Assembly: GCA_036003885.1 (NCBI GenBank)
Contig: DASYSA010000593.1
Location: 1 to 21,857, forward strand
Source of the DNA: DASYSA01 sp036003885
Lineage (GTDB): Bacteria; Acidobacteriota; Blastocatellia; UBA7656
Direction: 5' to 3'
DNA: 21,857 nucleotides
Shown here: positions 16,805 through 21,857 of the stretch, one piece after another
Numbering within the stretch: the stretch's first letter is position 1
Layout: each line of letters begins with the position of its first letter
Notes under the pieces: model-generated
Database searches by the model: none
Seen by the model: only the letters and a program-made list of their open reading frames with translations
What the model was told of the DNA's origin: nothing
Position numbers and translations under genes: made by a program

Positions 16805-17794
16805 CTAACACAGGTCTCCGCACGCAAAGCCGCACTGGTTGTTCCAACACCAGGCAGCAGCTTCATAGCCCGCGGCTAGGCACAGACTGCCGAGGATGTC
16901 ACATACCCAGGGGTCGGCCCAGCCCAGGCACCAGAAGTAGAAGTCGGAACACGCAAAGATCATCCCAATCAGGAATCCGATGCATCCGTAGCAGCAGTCG
17001 CACACGCCTTCCTGAGCAGGCTTCACGCCGGCGAAGTTGTTGACGAATCGACTCTGCTGCGCCCGACTGGCCTGGGTCGGGGCATTGTGTCCAGCCTTCT
17101 TTGCGCCGGCGGGGGCAAGCAGGCTTACTCCGAGGCCGATGACATGCAGAGCAGGATTCTTGTGAACTGAATCCAGGGTGAGCGAAGCTTTCAGCGAAGC
17201 CGTGGCAGTCAGGATCCCGAATGCCGGCGAGTTGGCAACTCGTTTTGCGAGTGCAACGTATTGCTCCTGCCCTGAGATCGTCGCGCCAAGCTCAGTCATG
17301 AGTCCCTTGACCTGGTCTTGCTTCCCCTGGTCGACAAGCCTTTGAATCCTGGCGCCTACCTCCCTCGCTTTTGCTCCATCAATCGCCAGGTGCGCACTCT
17401 TTTTGTTGAGCGAGATCGTGACGCGAGCTTTGCCCGGTGTCTGATCTGGCCGAATATCCATACCCACGCGCGTTTTGGTTCTCGCGTCGGTAAGGCGAAA
17501 CTTGATTATGCCGGATCCGATTTCGACCGTTCCTGTGGCATCTCCAAGGTTTCGAACGTCTTGTACCTGGAATTCGTAGCTGTTTGGCAACTCTGCGGGC
17601 GAGACGAGGAGCCGCGTGAGAACTTCACCGAACGAGTCTTTCTGCTCGAAGACTTCCGGCACTATTAGATTCTGCTGTGACGCTGTCTTTCCGCTGGCTT
17701 GGGACTTTGAAACGTTGAGCGAAGGCAGATTAAGCGCCAGTAACGAGACGATCACTGCTACCGCTGTTTTAGGATTTGCTATCATCCGCATCAT
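16805..17794 (-). CDS. Cys-tail secreted precursor family, copy 1 (unrecognised family)
   Basis: The product has 329 residues: a signal peptide-like leader (NPKTAVAVIVSLLALNLP, ending KSQA), an N-terminal region of about 230 residues with beta-like (TGTVEIGSGIIKFRLTDA; ARVTISLNKKSAHLAIDG) and helical parts (LTATASLKASLTLD; VIGLGVSLLAPAGAKKA), a linker NNFAGVKPAQ, and a 67-residue tail (263-329) with 12 cysteines among aromatic and small hydrophobic residues. The tail opens VCDCCYGC and ends FACGDLC. I do not recognise the family. The layout resembles the archaeal halocin C8 precursor (large N-terminal region plus a Cys-rich hydrophobic peptide of about 76 residues), an analogy only. AAGGAGG (17803-17809), 8 nt before ATG 17794, sets the start. 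Copies 2 and 3 lie at 20380 and 21434. The next gene follows 213 nt downstream. Confidence 0.85.
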   Translation of the reverse strand: MMRMIANPKTAVAVIVSLLALNLPSLNVSKSQASGKTASQQNLIVPEVFEQKDSFGEVLTRLLVSPAELPNSYEFQVQDVRNLGDATGTVEIGSGIIKFRLTDARTKTRVGMDIRPDQTPGKARVTISLNKKSAHLAIDGAKAREVGARIQRLVDQGKQDQVKGLMTELGATISGQEQYVALAKRVANSPAFGILTATASLKASLTLDSVHKNPALHVIGLGVSLLAPAGAKKAGHNAPTQASRAQQSRFVNNFAGVKPAQEGVCDCCYGCIGFLIGMIFACSDFYFWCLGWADPWVCDILGSLCLAAGYEAAAWCWNNQCGFACGDLC

Positions 17795-18241
17795 TCTTGT
17801 TTCCTCCTTATCTTGAGCTTTTGAGGTGGCACAAAGACCTACACGAGTCCTAGAGAGAGTTTCGGGATCGCAAGGTTTCGGCTTCAAATCAAATGGCCGC
17901 AGAAACAAACGTCGGGGAATGGCACCCGAGAGACTTTAGGTACCTGCCCGTCTTCAACCTATTTCGTGATCTGTTCCTCTACCCTTTCATGACTCAAAGC
18001 GTGTAAACATTTCATGATCATCAGCGGGAGATTCTGGCGAGAGAGGTCGTATTCCGGGCAGGCGTCGTAATCCAATCAGACAAGTGATCGGGCGTACATT
18101 CAAGTCCCGACAGCGTGTCTGTACGACACCTCACGCGTGGAGGGCACCCGTTTTTCGGCTCGTTATATTCGGGTTCCGCAGTTGGCTGGTCGCAGGATTC
18201 GAGAGATAACGGTTTGGATTCTCGGTCGAATGAATGTGATC
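17795..18241. other. 447-nt intergenic region upstream of Cys-tail copy 1
   Basis: This lies between the anti-sigma stop (18242) and the copy 1 start (17794), both on the minus strand. It carries the 36-nt element at 17981-18016 that is repeated upstream of copy 2, and the ribosome-binding site at 17803-17809. No convincing terminator follows the anti-sigma gene and no ORF with support is present. An in-frame extension of copy 1 to 17908 exists but adds a proline/arginine-rich stretch ahead of the leader and is not supported. Confidence 0.6.
17981..18016 (-). promoter_or_regulatory. conserved upstream element of Cys-tail copy 1 (candidate ECF promoter or operator)
   Basis: On the minus strand this 36-nt block matches the block at 20162-20197 upstream of copy 2 in 29 of 36 positions. 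It holds two CATGAA words 25 nt apart, and a TGAAAT box 15 nt before GTCATG, loosely like an ECF promoter (GAAC-type -35, GTC-type -10). It ends 186 nt before ATG 17794. Conservation outside genes at a fixed distance argues for a regulatory role; assignment to the neighbouring sigma factor is inference. Confidence 0.55.
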
Positions 18242-19213
18242 CTATTTCTTCCTCACGACTGTGAAGTAGTAGGTGCCGGTTCTTTCGCTGGTGGCCACCG
18301 GACTCAACAGGACGATGTAGTCATCAGGACCAAGAAGGCTTGCCGGGATTGGAAGCTCAACTTGCCTGTCATCTTTGCTCCGTCGCAGTCTCAATGCACT
18401 TCGACTGAATATGCGGACTCCCTCGGCGGTTTGCACTATTGCACGATACTTCGTATGAGCGTCTGATTCCAGGCTCAATTCCAATCGCAGCACCTGTATG
18501 GAAGTCGGTATCTCGACGACGCTTGGCTGACCGCCGTCTCGCAAGCGTCCCGGAATCAGAGAGAGAGATATGAACCTCGAACTGTCCGTTCTTGAAGCTG
18601 CCGAAAGCGACTGCTTCAAATCACTGAGCTCCTGATCGAGCTGGATGCGACGGTTCTGTTCTTGTTCGAACTTGTGTTGAAGACTCTCGCTGCGATTCAG
18701 CTGCTCGGCGAGCCCCTGGCTAAGTTCACCTGCACGCTGCTCTGCCGATTGTTGTTCTCTGTTGAGCGTCTCAATTCTGTTTTTGAGACTCGCCATCTCC
18801 CTGAACAGAATCGCCGCAGCGATTATCACCACGAGTGCCGAGCATAGAATGAGAAGAGCATAAACGCGTTTTCGGTGCCACGACAGGATAGGAATGAAGT
18901 CTTCATCCTGGGCTTGCTCGTGACCCGGCAGTGCAGGACTCTCTCTCGCATAACGTTGCAGGTTGCCGGCGAGGCTGACTCTCTCCTGCCGCTTGGGAGA
19001 CAGCAGGAAACGGCGTCCTACTCTTTCTCTGTCTACCTGTGAGAGCGCCCCACTGACATATTCATCCATCAGGTCGTCTTCTACCAGGAGGAGGCGCTCA
19101 AAATGGTCTTTATCGGTCAGGAATCGTTCTTCTTCCCGAGACTGTTCTTCGTCGCTCAGCTCGCCGAGCAAGTATCGTCTGAGCGTTCTCTCATCTTTGG
19201 AATCTAAACTCAT
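18242..19213 (-). CDS. membrane anti-sigma factor without zinc motif
   Basis: The 323-residue protein has an N-terminal anti-sigma-like helical domain (1-90; RRYLLGELSDEEQSREEERF, then LLLVEDDLMDEYVSGAL), a single membrane segment (about 118-138), a periplasmic coiled coil (about 139-205, rich in Glu, Gln and Leu) and a C-terminal beta-rich sensor-like domain (about 215-323; RFISLSLIPGRLR to TYYFTVVRKK). The HxxxCxxC motif of zinc anti-sigma factors is absent, as in many acidobacterial members of this type. It begins 15 nt after the stop of the ECF sigma gene, the classic pairing. It should hold the sigma factor at the membrane until an envelope signal reaches the periplasmic part. Type is clear; the signal is unknown. 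Confidence 0.85.
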   Translation of the reverse strand: MSLDSKDERTLRRYLLGELSDEEQSREEERFLTDKDHFERLLLVEDDLMDEYVSGALSQVDRERVGRRFLLSPKRQERVSLAGNLQRYARESPALPGHEQAQDEDFIPILSWHRKRVYALLILCSALVVIIAAAILFREMASLKNRIETLNREQQSAEQRAGELSQGLAEQLNRSESLQHKFEQEQNRRIQLDQELSDLKQSLSAASRTDSSRFISLSLIPGRLRDGGQPSVVEIPTSIQVLRLELSLESDAHTKYRAIVQTAEGVRIFSRSALRLRRSKDDRQVELPIPASLLGPDDYIVLLSPVATSERTGTYYFTVVRKK

Positions 19214-19228
19214 CTTCAGACTATTCTT

Positions 19229-19810
19229 CTACTTCTGGCCTTTTAGCGCCAGACAGTTGTTTATACAATCACCGAGGCATTCTTTTATTCGGTGTGCGCG
19301 TATTCTAAGAGCATTGGGACTGACTCCTAGCCGCCGCGCTATGGTCTTCCTCGCATCGATCTTTGTTCGTCTCTCTTCACCATAATAAAGCAGGATGAGC
19401 TCACGATTTCCCGGCGTTAAGCGGAGCAGGCACTCGTCGAGACAGTCATATCTCTGGTCAGTTTCCTCGAGCTGGTAGTTACTTTCAGGTTGATACGGGA
19501 AAGAGGGTCTCCTCGAGTATTCCAGGTAAACAAGTCGAGCCACGCCGTGGAAGTAAAGAACGGGTTCACCCTGGTATGTAGCCACGACTTCATGGAGTTT
19601 TCTTGCTACACGATCTATCGTTTCATCAGCCAGCTCCTCCGGAGTCATGCAGCCCCGGCTCTCAAACACTTTGGTTAATCTGATTCGAATCTCCTCGTAT
19701 TTTTGTGCAGCCTTCTCGCGGTCCTGGTCCAGCCAGACGAGCAGACGGTCAAAGTCCTGCTTCGTTAACTCGTGGCCCGTTCTGACGGATGTCGAGCCGT
19801 CTGCTGCCAT
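19229..19810 (-). CDS. ECF-type RNA polymerase sigma factor
   Basis: The 193-residue protein contains a sigma region 2-like segment (about 16-100; TPEELADETIDRVARKL, then LYFHGVARLVYLEYSRR) and a region 4 helix-turn-helix (about 115-185; LLRLTPGNRELILLYYGEE, then ARKTIARRLGVSPNALRIRA). Length and order fit the ECF class of acidobacteria. ATG 19810 is preceded by AAGAAGGCGAG; the frame also opens at a TTG at 19828, which I reject because the purine-rich site would then lie inside the gene. Directly downstream is its anti-sigma factor. Four Cys-rich or redox genes lie on the same side or across the divergent gap, so they are the natural candidates for its regulon. That link is inferred from position and from the shared upstream element. 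Confidence 0.88.
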   Translation of the reverse strand: MAADGSTSVRTGHELTKQDFDRLLVWLDQDREKAAQKYEEIRIRLTKVFESRGCMTPEELADETIDRVARKLHEVVATYQGEPVLYFHGVARLVYLEYSRRPSFPYQPESNYQLEETDQRYDCLDECLLRLTPGNRELILLYYGEERRTKIDARKTIARRLGVSPNALRIRAHRIKECLGDCINNCLALKGQK

Positions 19811-19953
19811 TGATCTCGCCTTCTTCAACAGTAAACGATTCGTTATCTCAGCTGACTTTCGCTCCCACTTCCCATTTAAGACAAAGCCCGCCCAAAAAAA
19901 GGGGACTTCGACGCGATACTAGAAGGGTAAGTGGCAGCCTTTGAGAACCTTCG

Positions 19954-20010
19954 GTTCAGCACGCAGACGAACAGAATCCCGCTTGCCGGGATTCCACAAG
20001 TACGCTGAAC
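19954..20010. repeat. nested inverted-repeat structure
   Basis: Outer arms GTTCAGC (19954-19960) and GCTGAAC (20004-20010) enclose a perfect 8-bp hairpin, GAATCCCG (19974-19981) with CGGGATTC (19987-19994), loop CTTGC. A small GAACC/GGTTC hairpin (19945-19957) overlaps the left arm. No T-run follows on either strand, so it is not a simple terminator. It could be a dispersed-repeat unit or a structured leader of the sigma transcript. Confidence 0.5.
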
Positions 20011-20161
20011 TCCTACGGGACACACGTCGGTAAGGCCTTCGACAACCCTGCGGGCCATCGTTTCCACCTCCGCCTGATTATTGCAGCAACCGTATCTCCG
20101 CCTGAAGTGCGGCAATTCTATCTTCTTTTTAGATCTGTCGCAATCATACAGACATGTAACG

Positions 20162-20197
20162 CATGAAACGTTTGGCCGGTTTCAGTCATGAATGGGT
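20162..20197 (+). promoter_or_regulatory. conserved upstream element of Cys-tail copy 2
   Basis: This is the counterpart of 17981-18016: 29 of 36 positions identical, two CATGAA words 25 nt apart, and TGAAAC 15 nt before GTCATG. It lies 182 nt before ATG 20380, against 186 nt for copy 1. Similarity continues more weakly into a shared CAGATC further downstream. It is a candidate promoter or operator for the paralogous family. Common descent by duplication alone would also explain it. Confidence 0.55.
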
Positions 20198-20282
20198 GAA
20201 GAGCAGATCCAAATGAGAAAGAGCAAGGCGGCACCTGAAAAGCCCAGGAGGCGTCGTGCGTAGTCATTTTCTGCAGTCCTAT

Positions 20283-20305
20283 TCGGATTCTATTCTCGAA
20301 TCCGA
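20283..20305 (+). promoter_or_regulatory. 8-bp hairpin in the probable 5' leader of Cys-tail copy 2
   Basis: TCGGATTC (20283-20290) and GAATCCGA (20298-20305) are perfect complements around the 7-nt loop TATTCTC. It lies between the shared upstream element and the start codon and has no T-run. It is not obviously present upstream of copy 1. It may be a leader structure; function unknown. Confidence 0.4.
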
Positions 20306-20379
20306 GTGACCCAGGCCTCCGTGCGCAAAACCCTACAGGTTCGACACTAGGTTCAGAGAGACAAGGAGGAGAGAAGAAG

Positions 20380-21327
20380 ATGAAACGCCTCATAGCAAAA
20401 CCTAAGATAGCCATAGCACTGATCGTCTCGCTGCTTGGGCTGAGTCTGCCCTCTTTCAATCTTCCAAAGACCCAGGCAATGGAAGGGCCTTCCACACAAA
20501 GAGCTGTAAGGCAGCTTGTCTCAGAGCCTCAAGTCTTCGAGCAGAGACGCTCTGATGGCGAAGTTCTCGCCCAGCTTCGCCTCGCGCCCGCAGACTCGCC
20601 AAATATCTGTAACTTCCATGTAGAAGACCTGCAGACCGCGGGAAAGGCCGACGGGACGGTGGAAATCGCCTCCAACGCGCTCAAAGTCCGCTTCACAGAC
20701 CTGGGAAGTAAGACGCGGTTTGGAATGGACTTGCAACCTGACCTGGAAACGCCCGGCGGAACTCGCATTACCATGATGCACAATAAGAAGCGTTGCGAGT
20801 TAGCAATTGATGGGGAGAAGGCGAGGTCAATCGCCACTCAAATGAAGGAGCTCTTTGATCAGGGGAATCAAGCCGAAGCAAAAAAGTTGACTCCCGTGCT
20901 TAAGGCGACCTTCTCTGGTGGAGAGAAATACGGGCCCTTCGCCAGGCAGATCGCAAAGTCTTCTGCCTTTGGCATTCTTTCTGCCACGGCTTCGATTAGA
21001 GACTCCCTCAGCTCGGATGAAGCCCACAGGAGTCTTCCGCTGCATGCTATCGGTCTTGCGGTAAGCATTCTTGCTCCGAGCAGCGCGAAAAAGGCCGCAC
21101 AGCACCATATGCCCAGCCAGACAAGTAGGGCGCAGAAACCGCCGCTCATCAAGACGAACCACAGTGCTTCAGTTCTCAATCACTTTGCCGGCTTGAGCCC
21201 GGCTCAGGATCAACCAAATCGACTTCTACTTCCTGTGTACAAGGTGGCTGGATTGGGACGCCACGTACGAGTGGTGGTTCTGTGGAGTCCTGACCGCCGC
21301 CTGTATAGTAGCGGCCTTCGTCTTTGA
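20380..21327 (+). CDS. Cys-tail secreted precursor family, copy 2, with frameshifted C-terminus
   Basis: The 315-residue frame matches copy 1 from leader (LIAKPKIAIALIVSLLGL, ending KTQA) through the N-terminal region (ADGTVEIASNALKVRFTDLG; AFGILSATASIRDSLS; HAIGLAVSILAPSSAKKA) to the linker LNHFAGLSPAQ. After that it reads a basic, cysteine-free sequence to a stop at 21327. The expected cysteine tail lies in the +1 frame at 21209-21403, and comparison with copy 1 indicates a 53-nt deletion at the junction. So this gene is probably disrupted, unless recoding or an assembly error is involved. AAGGAGG (20363-20369) lies 10 nt before ATG 20380. Copy 3 follows 30 nt after the end of the displaced tail, giving a two-gene operon. 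Confidence 0.85.
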   Translation: MKRLIAKPKIAIALIVSLLGLSLPSFNLPKTQAMEGPSTQRAVRQLVSEPQVFEQRRSDGEVLAQLRLAPADSPNICNFHVEDLQTAGKADGTVEIASNALKVRFTDLGSKTRFGMDLQPDLETPGGTRITMMHNKKRCELAIDGEKARSIATQMKELFDQGNQAEAKKLTPVLKATFSGGEKYGPFARQIAKSSAFGILSATASIRDSLSSDEAHRSLPLHAIGLAVSILAPSSAKKAAQHHMPSQTSRAQKPPLIKTNHSASVLNHFAGLSPAQDQPNRLLLPVYKVAGLGRHVRVVVLWSPDRRLYSSGLRL

Positions 21328-21403
21328 TTATTGGTGTGAGCGTGACGGCTGCGGCTACACCGAAAGCGGCGAGCCGTTTTGTCTTTTGGGTCTCTGTCCA
21401 TAA
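21209..21403 (+). pseudogene. out-of-frame cysteine tail belonging to copy 2
   Basis: In the frame one base ahead of the copy 2 frame, 64 codons end at TAA 21401-21403. The peptide starts INQIDFYFLC and ends FCLLGLCP, with seven cysteines. From IDFYFLC onward it aligns with copy 1 (SDFYFWC): three successive spacings are identical, C-x6-C-x10-C-x4-C. There is no ATG or upstream open frame (a stop lies at 21194), so it cannot be translated alone in an obvious way. The preserved spacing shows it was recently coding. Confidence 0.75.
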
Positions 21404-21433
21404 GCGCCCGGTAAACCAAGGAGGAAAAGAAAG

Positions 21434-21857
21434 ATGAAACGCCTGATATCAAAACCCAAGATCGCGATGGCAGTGATCGTCTCGCTGCTGGCGCTGAGCC
21501 TGCCTTCTTTCAATCTTCGGAAGTCTCAAGCTATGGGACTGCCTTCCACACAAAGAGGGTTGAGGCAGCTCGTCGCAGAGCCACAAGTCTTCGAGCAGAA
21601 ACTCTCTGATGGGGAAGTTCTCGCAAGGCTTCGAATCGCGCCCGCAGAATTGCCAGGCATCGTTAACTTCCATATAGAGGATCTGCAGACCGCGGGAAAG
21701 GCCGATGGGACGGTGGAAATGGGCTCCAGCGCGCTCAGGGTGCGTTTTACGGACCTCGGAAGCAAGACGCGGTTTGGAATGGATTTGCAATCTGACCAGG
21801 AAACGCCCGGTAAAACTCGTATTACCCTCTTGCACAATAAGAAGCGTTGCGAGTTGG
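21434..21857 (+). CDS. Cys-tail secreted precursor family, copy 3 (partial, runs off the right edge)
   Basis: An open frame from ATG 21434 continues to the window end, giving 141 residues. It is closely similar to copy 2 at both protein and DNA level: the leader LISKPKIAMAVIVSLLALSL ends KSQA, followed by QLVAEPQVFEQKLSDGEVLA, FHIEDLQTAGKADGTVEMGS and VRFTDLGSKTRFGMDLQ. The ribosome-binding site is AAGGAGG, about 9 nt upstream. It sits 30 nt after the TAA of the displaced copy 2 tail and looks like a recent tandem duplicate. Its C-terminus, and hence whether its cysteine tail is intact, lies outside the window. Confidence 0.88.
   Translation, partial: MKRLISKPKIAMAVIVSLLALSLPSFNLRKSQAMGLPSTQRGLRQLVAEPQVFEQKLSDGEVLARLRIAPAELPGIVNFHIEDLQTAGKADGTVEMGSSALRVRFTDLGSKTRFGMDLQSDQETPGKTRITLLHNKKRCEL

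Larger units (their letters stand above)
19811..20379. other. 569-nt divergent intergenic region between sigma factor and Cys-tail copy 2
   Basis: This gap must drive both the sigma/anti-sigma operon (minus) and Cys-tail copies 2 and 3 (plus). It contains the structured inverted repeat at 19954-20010, the shared 36-nt element at 20162-20197, the hairpin at 20283-20305 and a ribosome-binding site AAGGAGG at 20363-20369. A weak sigma-E-like pair on the minus strand (GGAAAC, 16 nt, GTC; 20065-20041) lies about 230 nt before the sigma start and could be an autoregulatory promoter. A 79-codon minus frame at 19876-20115 has no family resemblance and I do not call it a gene. Confidence 0.6.

Noticed and set aside
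19876..20115. 79-codon minus frame upstream of the sigma gene
   Set aside because: It runs across the inverted-repeat structure, shows no family resemblance and lacks a supported start.
20213..20263. Short basic frame (16 codons, start ATG) in the leader of Cys-tail copy 2
   Set aside because: No ribosome-binding site, no counterpart upstream of copy 1, and a composition expected by chance.
20380..21327. Programmed ribosomal frameshift in Cys-tail copy 2
   Set aside because: No slippery heptamer, rare-codon shift site or downstream pseudoknot is evident near 21195-21210, and the copy 1 comparison shows a simple 53-nt loss; kept only as a remote alternative.

Overview
The window reads as a stretch of chromosome from a free-living Gram-negative bacterium, most likely an acidobacterium (Blastocatellia/Pyrinomonas-like). 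This is an inference from gene style: a ~1300-residue Oar-type TonB-dependent receptor with an N-terminal carboxypeptidase-regulatory domain, a secreted PPC-TPR-CHAT protein, an ECF sigma factor paired with a membrane anti-sigma factor lacking a zinc motif, and a Tat-exported sugar isomerase-like protein. No rRNA, tRNA, IS element or CRISPR array was seen.

Left part (1-10272), metabolic and accessory genes. At the left edge, on the minus strand, are a DUF1801 gene, a decayed dihydrofolate-reductase-like remnant and the first codons of an intact-looking relative. Divergent from them is a MocR-type regulator (GntR helix-turn-helix plus aminotransferase domain), preceded by a perfect 14-bp hairpin and T-run. 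Then come a Tat-signal TIM-barrel isomerase, the large outer-membrane receptor on the opposite strand, a dimethylargininase, a long palindromic non-coding repeat, and a secreted alpha-amino acid ester hydrolase-like enzyme with its full catalytic triad and carboxylate cluster.

Right part (10520-21857), a probable functional cluster. It holds a secreted TPR-CHAT peptidase-like protein; a secreted DsbA-like thiol oxidoreductase; a secreted cysteine-rich protein directly upstream of it; three paralogues of an unrecognised secreted family (a conserved signal peptide, a ~230-residue N-terminal region, and a short very Cys-rich hydrophobic tail, seen in the first copy, frameshifted in the second and beyond the window in the third); and an ECF sigma/anti-sigma pair between them. 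Copies one and two of the family share a 36-nt upstream element (29/36 identical) at nearly the same distance from their starts. In copy two the cysteine tail is out of frame after an apparent 53-nt deletion; copy three runs off the right edge.

Working model (inference): an envelope-signal-controlled system that makes secreted, disulfide-rich peptides carried at the end of a larger precursor, similar in layout to the archaeal halocin C8 precursor, with a dedicated disulfide-forming enzyme and possibly a CHAT protease for release. The sequence supports the layout, paralogy, shared upstream element and cysteine framework. It does not prove the peptide activity.
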